A DNA stretch of 64,000 nt from Rhizobium sp. RM (lineage in GTDB: Bacteria; Pseudomonadota; Alphaproteobacteria; Rhizobiales; Rhizobiaceae): contig NZ_JACAWV010000003.1 of assembly GCF_013390595.1 (NCBI RefSeq), positions 310,001-374,000 on the forward strand. Direction: 5' to 3'. Made by a program: the position numbers and the translations under genes. How positions within the stretch are numbered: position 1 is the first letter of the stretch; every line of letters begins with the position of its first letter. This document shows positions 44,730-53,690 of this stretch, piece after piece. The notes beneath the pieces are model-generated. The model made no database searches. It had not been told where the DNA came from and saw only the letters and a program-made list of their open reading frames with translations.

Positions 44730-45503
44730 ATGTTAACGTTTTACGGTCGCGAAATCTCTTCCCGTCTGCTGCTTGGTACGGCCCGCTATCCATCGCCCGC
44801 CATTCTTGAAGAGGCTATCCGGGCAAGTGGCACGGAAATCCTGACAGTTTCATTGCGCCGGGAAACGGCGGGCGGCAAGAAGGGTGGGCAGTTTTTTGAA
44901 CTGCTGCGTGACCTTAGTTGCCACATCCTGCCCAATACGGCGGGTTGCCATACCGCCAAGGAAGCGGTTTTGACTGCGAAAATGGCGCGCGAGGTGTTCG
45001 CGACGAACTGGATCAAGCTCGAGGTCATCGGCAATCACGATACCTTGCAGCCAGATGTCTTTGCCCTGGTCGAGGCCGCGAAAATTCTCTGCGACGAGGG
45101 TTTCGAGGTTTTTCCCTATACCACCGACGATCTAGTCGTGGCGGAAAAACTGCTGGATGCCGGCTGCAAGGTGCTGATGCCCTGGTGCGCGCCCATCGGA
45201 AGTGCCATGGGACCCCTCAATGTGACGGCACTCAAATCGATGCGGGCGCATTTCCCTGACATACCGCTGATCGTCGATGCCGGGATTGGTCGCCCATCCC
45301 ACGCGGTTACAGTGATGGAACTGGGCTATGACGCGGTCCTGCTCAATACAGCGGTTGCGGGTGCAGCTCATCCGGTCATCATGGCGCAGGCATTTGCCCG
45401 TGCGATCGCTGCCGGGCGTGATGCGTTTCAAGCCGGGCTACTTGAGCCAAGGGACATGGCCGTGCCCTCAACGCCGATCATCGGTACGGCAGTGTTTTCC
45501 TGA
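44730..45503 (+). CDS. thiG: Thiazole synthase ThiG
   Basis: A 257-residue TIM-barrel enzyme that joins deoxyxylulose phosphate, dehydroglycine and ThiS sulfur into the thiazole phosphate. Key segments are [28 protein letters not shown], the active-site Lys region [31 protein letters not shown] and [29 protein letters not shown]. It begins 4 bp after thiS, whose last codons supply the ribosome-binding site. In several rhizobia thiE follows; here the next gene is a peptidase, so thiE must lie elsewhere. Confidence 0.96.
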   Translation: MLTFYGREISSRLLLGTARYPSPAILEEAIRASGTEILTVSLRRETAGGKKGGQFFELLRDLSCHILPNTAGCHTAKEAVLTAKMAREVFATNWIKLEVIGNHDTLQPDVFALVEAAKILCDEGFEVFPYTTDDLVVAEKLLDAGCKVLMPWCAPIGSAMGPLNVTALKSMRAHFPDIPLIVDAGIGRPSHAVTVMELGYDAVLLNTAVAGAAHPVIMAQAFARAIAAGRDAFQAGLLEPRDMAVPSTPIIGTAVFS

Positions 45504-45587
45504 TCGTCGTTTTCCGGAAGGCTGGTTTTACGTTGACACTCTTCAGTCGTGGCGGGATACCGGCATAAAAGAGGGAACAACGCCGCT

Positions 45588-46586
45588 ATGCATAATCTTC
45601 TCACCGATATCGATGGTGTTTCAGTCGGAAACGTCACCGACCTTCAACTTGGCTCGGGTGTGACCGCCATCGTGTTCGATCGACCGGCTGTTGCCTCTGG
45701 CAGCGTGCTGGGAGGCGCGCCCGGCGGCAGGGACACAGCCTTGCTGGACCCGTCCATGACGGTCGAGACGGTGGATGCTCTCGTGCTTTCCGGCGGTTCA
45801 GCATTCGGGCTGGATGCGGCAGGTGGCGTTCAGGCCGGTTTGCGCGAGATTGGTCGTGGCTTGCAGGTAGGCACCACGCGGGTGCCGATCGTACCGCAGG
45901 CGATCCTGATGGATCTATTGAATGGCGGGAACAAGGATTGGGGCCTCAATTCTCCTTACCGCGACATGGGTTATGCTGCCTTCAAGGCGGCTGCCACAGG
46001 ACCGTTTGATCTTGGCACAGTCGGTGCCGGGACGGGGGCAACGACTGCTACCTTCAAAGGCGGTCTTGGTTCGGCCAGTGCCATGAGTTCCGGCGGCTAC
46101 AAGATTGCGGCGATTGTTGCGGTCAATGCACTTGGTTCTGCAACTGTCGGGGAGGGGCGCCATTTCTGGTCCGCGCCGTTTGAAGCGGACGGCGAGTTTG
46201 GGGCTTTTGGGTATCCTTCGCAATTCGCGACGCACGATACTGCGCTTCGTTTGAAGGGTGTGAACCTTACGGCAACAACCATTGGCGCTGTGGTGACCGA
46301 TGCCGCGCTGACAAAAGCACAGGCACATCGTTTGTCGATCATGGCGCATGATGGCCTTGCCCGTGCCGTTTTGCCAGCTCATCTGCCAAGCGATGGCGAC
46401 ACGATGTTTTCTGCCGCAACGGGTGAAAAAACACTTCAGGCCGGTGTTCACTTCGCAGAACTCTGCCACCTTGCGACAATCACCATGGCACGCGCCGTGG
46501 CGCGTGGCGTCTATGAAGCGACGGCTCTGCCGGTTGCCGGTGCCCAAAAGGCATTTCGCGATGTTCACCGGAGCACAGGGCAATGA
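45588..46586 (+). CDS. P1 family (DmpA/S58) peptidase
   Basis: A 332-residue N-terminal-nucleophile hydrolase related to D-aminopeptidase DmpA and beta-peptidyl aminopeptidases. The precursor is expected to self-cleave before the nucleophile Ser in GGLGSAS. The N-terminus LTDIDGVSVGNVTD and VDALVLSGGSAFGLDAAGGV are family hallmarks. No signal peptide is seen. The ATG at 45588 has AGAGGGA upstream; the frame opens 39 bp earlier. Its stop overlaps the start of the ModE-like regulator by ATGA, so the two are translationally coupled. Substrate unknown. Confidence 0.9.
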   Translation: MHNLLTDIDGVSVGNVTDLQLGSGVTAIVFDRPAVASGSVLGGAPGGRDTALLDPSMTVETVDALVLSGGSAFGLDAAGGVQAGLREIGRGLQVGTTRVPIVPQAILMDLLNGGNKDWGLNSPYRDMGYAAFKAAATGPFDLGTVGAGTGATTATFKGGLGSASAMSSGGYKIAAIVAVNALGSATVGEGRHFWSAPFEADGEFGAFGYPSQFATHDTALRLKGVNLTATTIGAVVTDAALTKAQAHRLSIMAHDGLARAVLPAHLPSDGDTMFSAATGEKTLQAGVHFAELCHLATITMARAVARGVYEATALPVAGAQKAFRDVHRSTGQ

Positions 46587-46984
46587 GCAACGCATCTTTA
46601 CCGTTGAAGCCGGTTCTTCGGATCGATTTTCCACCTGGCGATCGCCTCGGTCATGGCAGGATCGAGCTGATGGAGCTTATTGCCGACACGGGGTCGATTT
46701 CCGCTGCCGGGCGGGCAATGGACATGTCCTACCGACGGACATGGCTGCTGGTGGATGCTCTGAACCACATGTTCCGGCAGCCTGTGATCGAATCGCAGCG
46801 CGGCGGCAAGCAGGGGGGCGGCGCGTCCCTGACCCCATTTGGTGTTGAAGTCCTGGAGCGGTATCGCGCCATGGAACTGCGCATGAACGATGCCTTACGC
46901 GCCGATCTCGACTGGCTGGAGGCCAATCGCAATCTTGAAGCGGGCGATGCGATCAATAGGGATCAAGAGCCGCCGATTTTATGA
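46583..46984 (+). CDS. ModE-like winged-helix regulator without molybdate-binding domain
   Basis: A 133-residue DNA-binding protein. [36 protein letters not shown] is the LysR/ModE-type winged helix at residues ~26-62, followed by [23 protein letters not shown]. coli ModE is ~260 residues with two molybdate-binding domains; these are missing here, as in the short ModE-type regulators common in alphaproteobacteria. It adjoins modC on the opposite strand, overlapping it by 32 bp, and probably controls modABC through the sites upstream of modA. How it senses molybdate is not evident. Confidence 0.85.
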   Translation: MSNASLPLKPVLRIDFPPGDRLGHGRIELMELIADTGSISAAGRAMDMSYRRTWLLVDALNHMFRQPVIESQRGGKQGGGASLTPFGVEVLERYRAMELRMNDALRADLDWLEANRNLEAGDAINRDQEPPIL

Positions 46985-48029
46985 TCGCGTGGATGGCTTT
47001 GCCCGGTTCAAGCTGCATACGCTCACGCGACAGATCGGTGATGCGCGATTGGATGAGGTTGCCGCCGCAGTCAACCTGAACCGTAACCATCCCGTCGCCG
47101 GAGGCCGTGATATCGGCAATCGTTCCCTCAAGAATGTTAAGAGCACTCAAGCCTTCCGGTCTTACTGTTGCCAGCATGACATCGCGAGCGGGGATCAGGA
47201 CACGCACCGCTGCTCCAGCCGTTCCAGACTTGGCTGGAACCTGCAGGACGACATTCGAGAGGCGCACGGCAGCAAGGTTATGGTGTGCATCGAAGCTGTC
47301 CAGATGGCCGGAAACAATGCTGCCGGTCTCGCGCCTCTCAAGATGAACACTAAGAGCGGGTCGGGCAAGAACATCGGCCGCTTTGCCCTGCGTTTCGATC
47401 CTGCCGTCTTTCATGACTACGATGTTGTCGGCCAGGCGTGCGACTTCCTGGATCGAATGGCTGACATAGACAATCGGAATGTTCATCTCGTCACGCAGCC
47501 GTTCCAGATAGGGAATTATCTCGGCCTTGCGCGCCTCATCGAGAGACGCCAGCGGCTCATCCATCAACAGCAGTCGCGGTGATGACATGAGCGCGCGTCC
47601 GATCGCAACGCGTTGTTTTTCGCCCCCGGACAGTTTGTTGGGATGCCGCTGCAACAGGTGGTCGATACCGAGCATATCAATGATGCGGCGGTCGTCAGCC
47701 CTCGTCAGTTTGGCGGACGTGAACCATTTCCCGTAATTGAGGTTCTGAGCCACGCTGAGATGCGGAAAAAGGCGTGCTTCCTGAAAAACATAGCCGAAAC
47801 GACGTTTGTGGACGGGCACGAACAGCTTCTTGTCACTGTCTGCCAAAACCTCGCCATCAAGCGAAACCTGCCCGTTCTCCGGCCGTAAAAGACCCGCGAT
47901 AATTCGGATCATCGACGTTTTTCCGGAGCCGGAGCGCCCAAACAAAGCCGTGACCCCGCTCTGCGATTCAAAGGACGCGTCCAGCGCAAAAGAACCAAGG
48001 CGGTGGCGAACTTTAACCGAGAGCGTCAT
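46953..48029 (-). CDS. modC: Molybdate ABC transporter ATPase ModC
   Basis: A 358-residue ATPase for molybdate import. Walker A is GRSGSGKTS near residue 31, the signature is [16 protein letters not shown], and Walker B is [12 protein letters not shown]. The C-terminal ~70 residues form a molbindin-like domain ([30 protein letters not shown]) that may bind molybdate and inhibit the pump. The start overlaps the modB stop by ATGA. Its 3' end overlaps the convergent ModE-like gene. Confidence 0.95.
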   Translation of the reverse strand: MTLSVKVRHRLGSFALDASFESQSGVTALFGRSGSGKTSMIRIIAGLLRPENGQVSLDGEVLADSDKKLFVPVHKRRFGYVFQEARLFPHLSVAQNLNYGKWFTSAKLTRADDRRIIDMLGIDHLLQRHPNKLSGGEKQRVAIGRALMSSPRLLLMDEPLASLDEARKAEIIPYLERLRDEMNIPIVYVSHSIQEVARLADNIVVMKDGRIETQGKAADVLARPALSVHLERRETGSIVSGHLDSFDAHHNLAAVRLSNVVLQVPAKSGTAGAAVRVLIPARDVMLATVRPEGLSALNILEGTIADITASGDGMVTVQVDCGGNLIQSRITDLSRERMQLEPGKAIHAIIKSAALDPY

Positions 48030-48733
48030 TCCATGCTCACCTTTTTGCCGATGATCCGCGCCAGAAATTCCGAACCGAGCAGCGCCAGCATGGAAATGAT
48101 GACGGAGACGATGGTGAGGCGAAGCGCGCCGGAATCGCCGCCGGGAACCTGGGTGAAGGTGTAGATGGCGGCTGAGAGTGTCTGGGTTTCCCCTGGAATG
48201 TTCGAGACGAAGGTGATTGTCGCACCAAATTCGCCCATTGCCTTGGCAAAGGCCAGGATCATGCCGGCAATGATGCCTGGTAAAATCAGAGGCAATGTAA
48301 CGGTGAGAAAGACGCGCAAGGGACTGGCACCGAGCGTCGCCGCTGCTTCTTCCAGCTTGCCGTCTACCGCTTCAAGCGAAAGACGGATGGAGCGGACCAG
48401 CAATGGAAATCCCATGACCGCGCAGGCGAGTGCGGCGCCTGTCCATCGAAATGAGAAGACAATGCCGAAATAGGTATCGAGAAACTGGCCGATCATGCCT
48501 CTTCGGCCAAACAGCACGAGGAGGAGAAAGCCCGTGACTACGGGCGGGAGAATGAGTGGCAGGTGTACGATGCCGTTGAGGATGGATTTTCCCCAGAAGC
48601 GACCACGCGCCAAGGCAAGCGCCACGAGAATTCCCAGTGGCAGGCTTGCGAACATTGCGACCAGGGACACCCGCAGGCTGAGCTTGATTGCAGTCCATTC
48701 TTCAGGGCTGAGCGTCCACCAGTCCAAATGCAT
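48026..48733 (-). CDS. modB: Molybdate ABC transporter permease ModB
   Basis: A 235-residue inner-membrane permease of five to six helices. The ModB-type start is [55 protein letters not shown] and the EAA-like loop [27 protein letters not shown] are diagnostic. [20 protein letters not shown] near residue 175 is a hallmark of molybdate permeases. It lies 56 bp after modA and is coupled to modC. Confidence 0.95.
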   Translation of the reverse strand: MHLDWWTLSPEEWTAIKLSLRVSLVAMFASLPLGILVALALARGRFWGKSILNGIVHLPLILPPVVTGFLLLVLFGRRGMIGQFLDTYFGIVFSFRWTGAALACAVMGFPLLVRSIRLSLEAVDGKLEEAAATLGASPLRVFLTVTLPLILPGIIAGMILAFAKAMGEFGATITFVSNIPGETQTLSAAIYTFTQVPGGDSGALRLTIVSVIISMLALLGSEFLARIIGKKVSME

Positions 48734-48789
48734 ATCCTGTCGTCGTGAAAAGCCGTGGCTGCCGTTGTTCGGAAGCCACGGCGATCACC

Positions 48790-49587
48790 TTACTTCAAAA
48801 CCGTAAAGCCTTGCTGTTCAAAGAATGGCTTGGCTTTTTCCGAGTTCAGGAATTCGAGATAGGATTTGGCCGCCGGGGACTTGGCTTCCGTAAGTACAGC
48901 AACCGGATAGATGATTGCCGGATGGCTGTCTTCAGGGAAGGTGCCGACAATCTTCACGCCCGGGTCGGCGGCAGCATCTGTCTGGTAGACGATGCCATAA
49001 GGTGCTTCGCCGCGCGAAACGAGAAGCAGTGCGGCGCGCACGCTTTCAGCGCCCGCGACTTTCTTCTCGACTGACGCCCACACGCCAAGCTTTTCCAGTG
49101 CAGCCTTGCCATATTTTCCAGCCGGAACGGAATCCACGGCGCCCATCGCCAATCGGCCATCGCCAACCAGGCCGGCAAGATCAAAGCCCTGGCTGATCTC
49201 AACGGGTTTGGCCTTGTCGGCAGGAGCGACGAGAACGATCCGGTTGCCAAGAAGATTGGAGCGGGTCGCGGTGTCGATCAGCTTCTTGTCTGCAACGTAA
49301 TCCATCCATGCGAGATCGGCGGAAATGAAGATATCGGCAGGCGCGCCGGCTTCGATCTGTTTGGCAAGTGCAGAGCTTGCCGCATAAGAAACCGTGGCCT
49401 CGTTGCCGCTCTCCGTGGCCCATTCGCCATTGATGGCATCAAGAGCATTCTTCATGCTCGCGGCTGCAAAAACAGTCACCTTTTCGGCGGCGTTGGCCGG
49501 TAGGGCGCCAAATGACACGGCCAGCACCATGGATGTGGCGGCAGCAACGGATCTGAAAAAAGTGCGGCGCAGAAGCTTCATAATCAT
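48790..49587 (-). CDS. modA: Molybdate-binding protein ModA
   Basis: A 265-residue periplasmic binding protein with a Sec signal peptide ending at PANAA near residue 34. VTVFAAASMKNALDAINGEW is the anion-binding N-terminus, YAASSALAKQIEAGAPADIFISADLAWMD the typical mid-part, and EAPYGIVYQTDAAADPGVKIVG the C-terminal motif. The start may be the ATG at 49587 or the ATG two codons later; GGGGGA lies just upstream. A candidate ModE operator begins 12 bp upstream of the start. Confidence 0.95.
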   Translation of the reverse strand: MIMKLLRRTFFRSVAAATSMVLAVSFGALPANAAEKVTVFAAASMKNALDAINGEWATESGNEATVSYAASSALAKQIEAGAPADIFISADLAWMDYVADKKLIDTATRSNLLGNRIVLVAPADKAKPVEISQGFDLAGLVGDGRLAMGAVDSVPAGKYGKAALEKLGVWASVEKKVAGAESVRAALLLVSRGEAPYGIVYQTDAAADPGVKIVGTFPEDSHPAIIYPVAVLTEAKSPAAKSYLEFLNSEKAKPFFEQQGFTVLK

Positions 49588-49598
49588 TCCCCCGGTAT

Positions 49599-49622
49599 CG
49601 AGATATTTTCGTGAATATAACG
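49599..49622. promoter_or_regulatory. Candidate ModE operator in the modA promoter
   Basis: CGAGATATT (49599-49607), a six-base spacer and AATATAACG (49614-49622) form an inverted repeat matching at 7 of 9 positions. It resembles the known ModE box, a pair of CG-x-TATAT-like half-sites. It lies 12 bp upstream of the modA start codon, where binding would block transcription. Confidence 0.6.
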
Positions 49623-49638
49623 CTAGCCGTACATCGCC

Positions 49639-49666
49639 ATCATTATATTTTCAAGAACATATCGAT
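49639..49666. promoter_or_regulatory. Second, weaker ModE-like site
   Basis: ATCATTATAT (49639-49648) and ACATATCGAT (49657-49666) are half-sites matching at 7 of 10 positions with an 8-base spacer, about 40 bp upstream of the first candidate. The ATCGATAT-like half agrees with ModE boxes; spacing is not ideal. Confidence 0.4.
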
Positions 49667-49728
49667 CTTGGGAAAACGTCGAGACGTCTTTGCGGGATCA
49701 GGATGGAAAATGGCCGCTTTTGATCAAA

Positions 49729-50886
49729 TCAGTCGATGATGACGTGCGGTACGAAGCGGGACAAGTTGGCGGTAATTCGTGATTGATCCTCACGGACGCC
49801 CAGACCACAAGCGCGGTCGCCGATCACCCAACTTCCGAGCACGGCGTAGCCCGCCTCGCTTTCGAAAAGTGGCGAATAGGCCTGTATGATAAAGCCCTCT
49901 TCGCCATATTCGCCAGGAGCTTCGATCACGTCGTGTCCTTCGCGAACAATGGTGACGTTTTCTCCCTCACGGGAAAGAAGCGGTTTGCGCACGTAATCCA
50001 TCAGGCCTGTTGCTGCCGGGGTGTCGGCAAAGAAGCTCGGCAACAGGTTGGGATGATTGGGATGCCGTTGCCATAAAAGCGGCAGTAGCCCCTTGTTGGA
50101 GAGAACCGATTTCCAGGCCGGTTCGATGAACACGTCGCCGGATTTTGCCAATTGGCGGGCGTAGGGCTCGCGCAGCATATGTTCCCAAGGATAAAGTTTG
50201 AAACAGCGATCGATTACCCGATCTTGAAGATCGGTATATCGCCCTTTCGCGTCGATCCCGATGTCGTTGATGTCGATAAGCTCGACGCGATGACCTGCCT
50301 GCAGGGCGCAATCCATCAGGTACACCGTCGTGCCGCGATCCTCTTCATTTCGGGTCGCGGCAGCGAAATGGAAAATCGGTTCCCTGGAGAACTGCGCAAA
50401 AGCCTCGATCAGGCTTTCCTGCAGAAGATTGTATTGATCCGCACTGTCCGGCAGTTGGCCGCTCAAGATTTGATCTGTCAGCCAATCATACTGGAAATAG
50501 GCTGCCTCGAATATGGATGTCGGCGTGTCCGCATTGTATTCGAGCAGTTTGACCGGCCCCGATCCGTCATACGCCAGATCGAACCGTCCATAGAGATGGC
50601 GATCTCCGCGTTGCCAGGATCGCAGGACCACGTCGCGCATGTCGTGTGGTATGGCCAGCCTGTCGAGCATCTCTTCACTGGTGACGATGTCGCCGACCAT
50701 GTCCATGCACATATCGTGCAGTTCCTGGCTCGGGGCCTCGATTTCTGTCTCGATTTCGTCAAACGAAAAGACGTAAGCGGTGTCGTCGACCCAATAGGGT
50801 TCGCCGTACATTTCATGAAAGCCAAAGCCGACGGCGCGCGCTTTCTCGCGCCAGTCGGGTCGGGCCGTAATGCCTATGCGTTTCAT
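49729..50886 (-). CDS. Glutathionylspermidine-synthase-like ATP-grasp protein (YgiC/YjfC)
   Basis: A 385-residue cytoplasmic protein of the pre-ATP-grasp glutathionylspermidine synthase family. It begins MKRIGITARPDWREKARAVGF; LYGRFDLAYDGSGPVKLLEYNADTPTSIFEAAYFQYDW is the characteristic core, and LLPLLWQRHPNHPNLLPSFF and VRKPLLSREGENV belong to the ATP-binding part. Such YgiC proteins ligate unknown amide bonds; E. coli members lack the amidase half and are not proven to make glutathionylspermidine. The start follows the YgiB stop in the arrangement TGATATG. Confidence 0.88.
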   Translation of the reverse strand: MKRIGITARPDWREKARAVGFGFHEMYGEPYWVDDTAYVFSFDEIETEIEAPSQELHDMCMDMVGDIVTSEEMLDRLAIPHDMRDVVLRSWQRGDRHLYGRFDLAYDGSGPVKLLEYNADTPTSIFEAAYFQYDWLTDQILSGQLPDSADQYNLLQESLIEAFAQFSREPIFHFAAATRNEEDRGTTVYLMDCALQAGHRVELIDINDIGIDAKGRYTDLQDRVIDRCFKLYPWEHMLREPYARQLAKSGDVFIEPAWKSVLSNKGLLPLLWQRHPNHPNLLPSFFADTPAATGLMDYVRKPLLSREGENVTIVREGHDVIEAPGEYGEEGFIIQAYSPLFESEAGYAVLGSWVIGDRACGLGVREDQSRITANLSRFVPHVIID

Positions 50887-50887
50887 A

Positions 50888-51496
50888 TCAACCGCTGCTG
50901 CTAAAGGAACGGCCGCCGAAACCTTCACGCGAAACGCTCTGGGTTTTTACATTGACCATCTGGGTGGCGCGCGTTGTTGTGATTTCAGTATCGCTGTGCG
51001 CGCCGCTTGCCGTCATCATCGGTGTTACCGTCTGGCCAGTGCGGTTGCGATAGACCGGTTGGGAGGCGCTGATACCTGCGCCGCCGGAAGAGCTGCTTTC
51101 CTCTTCGTTTTCCTCTCGACGGTAGTTGTTATAGTCAGCGATGTTTTTGATCGTTGAAGACAGAAAATATCCGGTCATGAACGGCGTAAAGGAGCCGCCG
51201 CTCGTCCCGCTCGACTTTAGCCCTCGTTGTTCCGTGCACTGAAATTTTCCGTACTCATCCTCGCAGGCCGCCATGCCATCGAAACGCGGAGCGTTTGTGA
51301 GATGCGTCTGCATGGCATCTTGATAGGCGGTCTGGCAGACCTGCGTATCCATGCCAGAGGAAACGCACTCATCCACGGAGGTGAACATGACGTTGTAGGG
51401 CGGGGTCTTGGTACAGTTGTGAAGAAACAAAGCGTATGCGGCGAAGGAGCCGAAAATGAGGATTGGGCGTCTGTGCCCGCTCAAACGTCTGCGCAT
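50888..51496 (-). CDS. DUF1190 (YgiB-like) protein
   Basis: A 202-residue protein whose N-terminus (PILIFGSFAAYALFLHNC) is a hydrophobic anchor or lipoprotein-like signal. The body contains VMFTSVDECVSSGMDTQVCQTAYQDAM and CEDEYGKFQCT, a cysteine-rich pattern typical of the YgiB/DUF1190 family, then a Ser- and Thr-rich, low-complexity C-terminus ending GGRSFSSSG. Function unknown. It is between DUF350 and YgiC genes, an association seen widely in proteobacteria (yjfL-yjfM-yjfC). Confidence 0.85.
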   Translation of the reverse strand: MRRRLSGHRRPILIFGSFAAYALFLHNCTKTPPYNVMFTSVDECVSSGMDTQVCQTAYQDAMQTHLTNAPRFDGMAACEDEYGKFQCTEQRGLKSSGTSGGSFTPFMTGYFLSSTIKNIADYNNYRREENEEESSSSGGAGISASQPVYRNRTGQTVTPMMTASGAHSDTEITTTRATQMVNVKTQSVSREGFGGRSFSSSG

Positions 51497-51505
51497 TTTC
51501 TCTCC

Positions 51506-51907
51506 TCAATACGTCATGCAGGCGGCATTGAGGATGCCGATCGCGAGCGCCACACCGCCACCCCACAATCCGGCTGCGATATCGCCGCTTGTGATCTTGT
51601 CATGGAGGTTCTTCATCGTGAAATTGGCAATGTAGAAAGCGAGCACTTGGGCGGCGATGCCAATTACGGCCCAGATGACGTAGTCGACGATGCTGACAGA
51701 ATGGGCTGCCGCAGATGCAAGCGGCAGGCTGAAACCGATCAGTGCGCCGAGAAAAGCTATAACGGCTGCAAGGTTTCCCTCGTGGATAAGCTCCGCCTCC
51801 CGATGAGGGGTCAGTCGGGTGTATATGGCAGCGAAAGCAGCGTATGCGGCAAGTCCGATGAAGAAATATCCCAAAAATGCGGGCAGGCCCGCAACGTAAT
51901 CAATCAC
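51506..51907 (-). CDS. DUF350 membrane protein (YjfL-like)
   Basis: A 133-residue inner-membrane protein with four predicted helices: residues ~8-30, 47-68, 74-97 and 110-131. GNLAAVIAFLGALIGFSLPLASA and the GDIAAGLWGGGVALAIGILNAACM ending are family hallmarks. Function unknown; it is the first gene of the three-gene operon with DUF1190 and YgiC, suggesting a membrane-linked complex. Confidence 0.88.
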   Translation of the reverse strand: MIDYVAGLPAFLGYFFIGLAAYAAFAAIYTRLTPHREAELIHEGNLAAVIAFLGALIGFSLPLASAAAHSVSIVDYVIWAVIGIAAQVLAFYIANFTMKNLHDKITSGDIAAGLWGGGVALAIGILNAACMTY

Positions 51908-52276
51908 TTAAAAGTCCCCCAATACATATAATACCGTCAGTACCATGCAGATGGCAGGCACCAGGGCCACACGATCAACAAATCGATGTCGTGTCGGCTG
52001 CATCTCTGACCATGATTTTGCCTCTGATCGATCAGATGCATAGTCTCAATATCTTCAATTTAAATGACCACTCCGGATGTTCCATTCGGCCTGTGGTCCC
52101 GCCGTTTGCTCCACCAGAACGCGCCAAGTTCGACTTGTGGCTCCATATCCGCCAAGGCAAGGTCAGGTTGAGAAGATTCTCCTGCTCAACTCAACCCTGA
52201 AATCAATACGCAGAGCTGCTATCTTTGGCAATGGAGACGCCCAATGGTCAGGTGGCTTTATTGTGTGTGACGATTT
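51908..52276. other. Intergenic region without a supportable gene
   Basis: About 370 bp upstream of the DUF350 gene. Only short open frames without clear ribosome-binding sites or family resemblance occur, for example an ATG at 52063 opening ~36 codons. It should hold the promoter of the DUF350-YgiB-YgiC operon. I see no repeat, tRNA or strong hairpin. Confidence 0.5.
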
Positions 52277-53560
52277 TTAGAAGCGCTCGCCGGCAAAATG
52301 GGCAAGTTGCGCGCCTGCTTCGTAGTAGCTTTCCTTCAGCGCACGAAATGGCTGGGCTTGAGGATCGGTCACGGGCAAGGGCAGGTCATCTTCGGAGAGG
52401 TCACCCAGGACGTGGTCGGCAATCGTACGGCCGAAAATCGTGCCTGGTGCGATGCCTCTGCCGTTATAGCCGGAGAAGCCCACGACCTTGTCTGCAAATT
52501 TGTGGAAGCGCGGCAGTGCGTTGTCCGTCATACCGATCTGGCCATACCATTCGCATTCGAACTCGATGTCGGCAAGCTGCGGAAAGAGCCGTTTCAGCGA
52601 TCGTCTTGCCCAGCTCCTGTGGATGGCAGTACCCGTTCCACGCAAGGCGCCAACGCTGCCGAACACCAATCTGCCGGCCTTGTCCATCCGGAAAGACGAC
52701 AGGATTTCCTTGGTATCCCAGCACCCTTCGCGGTTTGGCAGGACGCTTTTTTGCAGGTTGTCGCTCAGTGGCCGAGTGGCAAGGTTGAAGTAGGGAAGGT
52801 AAACCTGCTCTTCCCGCACGATTTTCCAAGGTCCCGTGCTGTAAGCCTCGGTTGCGACGATGATCCAGTCGGATGAGACAGCGCCCTGCGGTGTCTTGAC
52901 GACCCATCGGTTTCCGTCACGTTCCGTAGCGATGACAGGGCTTTCGGTGAAGATACTTGCCCCGGCCTTCGCGGCAGCCTTTGCAAGGCCGCGGACATAG
53001 GCAAGCGGTTGCAGTGTGCCTGCGCGGGTATCGAGAAGCGCACCGGAGTAGGCCGGGCTGCCGATACGCTTTGCTGTCTCGTCGGCGTCGAGAACCCGGA
53101 CCGGTGCGCCGCGCGCTGCCCACTGTTCACATCGGGCCTGGATTTCCGCCAGCCCCTTTTCGCCGACCGCGCAATGCAGGGTGCCGTTTTTTTCCATCTC
53201 GCAGGCGATGTCGTGTTTTTCGATCAGGTTTCGGACGGTGAGCGGCGCATCGCCCAGCAGGTTGAGAAGGCGCTCACCATAGACCGGGCCCAGAACCCCC
53301 GGCAGTTCCTGAGGCATGACCCACATGCCGCCATTGATCAGGCCGACATTGCGGCCAGCGCCCCCGAAGCCGATCTGTTTTGCTTCGAGAAGAACGACGT
53401 TCACACCTCTTTCCGCCAGATGAAGTGCTGCTGACTGGCCGGTGAAACCGCCTCCAACGATGACGACGTCGGCATGGACCGTGTCCGTCAATGAAGAGGT
53501 CGCAGGGGGCTGGGGCGCGGTCTTTTCCCAAAGGCCATGAGAGCGGGGGTTGTTGTACAT
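52277..53560 (-). CDS. FAD-dependent amine/amino acid oxidase (DadA/PuuB family)
   Basis: A 427-residue flavoprotein. The Rossmann motif VVIVGGGFTGQSAALHLAERG lies near residue 31, with Glu ending the second strand (VVLLEAKQ). IGFGGAGRNVGLINGG and the C-terminal VVGFSGYNGRGIAPGTIFGRTIAD are typical of the DadA/PuuB group, which oxidises D-amino acids, glycine or gamma-glutamylputrescine. The substrate is not certain. A LysR gene diverges from it, so it is probably induced by its substrate. Confidence 0.85.
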   Translation of the reverse strand: MYNNPRSHGLWEKTAPQPPATSSLTDTVHADVVIVGGGFTGQSAALHLAERGVNVVLLEAKQIGFGGAGRNVGLINGGMWVMPQELPGVLGPVYGERLLNLLGDAPLTVRNLIEKHDIACEMEKNGTLHCAVGEKGLAEIQARCEQWAARGAPVRVLDADETAKRIGSPAYSGALLDTRAGTLQPLAYVRGLAKAAAKAGASIFTESPVIATERDGNRWVVKTPQGAVSSDWIIVATEAYSTGPWKIVREEQVYLPYFNLATRPLSDNLQKSVLPNREGCWDTKEILSSFRMDKAGRLVFGSVGALRGTGTAIHRSWARRSLKRLFPQLADIEFECEWYGQIGMTDNALPRFHKFADKVVGFSGYNGRGIAPGTIFGRTIADHVLGDLSEDDLPLPVTDPQAQPFRALKESYYEAGAQLAHFAGERF

Positions 53561-53593
53561 CGTTCCACCATTTTTTGGGCCTATCCATGCTGA

Positions 53594-53610
53594 TTATATA
53601 TGAGTGATAA
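53594..53610. promoter_or_regulatory. Candidate LysR-type binding site
   Basis: TTATATATGAGTGATAA is a palindromic-ended AT-rich stretch in the 130-bp divergent promoter between the oxidase and LysR genes. It has the T-N11-A form common to LysR sites. Low confidence without comparative data. Confidence 0.3.
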
Positions 53611-53690
53611 GCCCTTGTTCCGAAGACTTTACAGCCGGGCGCGCATGGTGAATATCGACATATCGTCAAGAGTTCATTCCGTGAGGGAAT

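Noticed and set aside
52063-52280. Small open frames in the gap upstream of DUF350
   Set aside because: Competing short frames without ribosome-binding sites or recognisable sequence.
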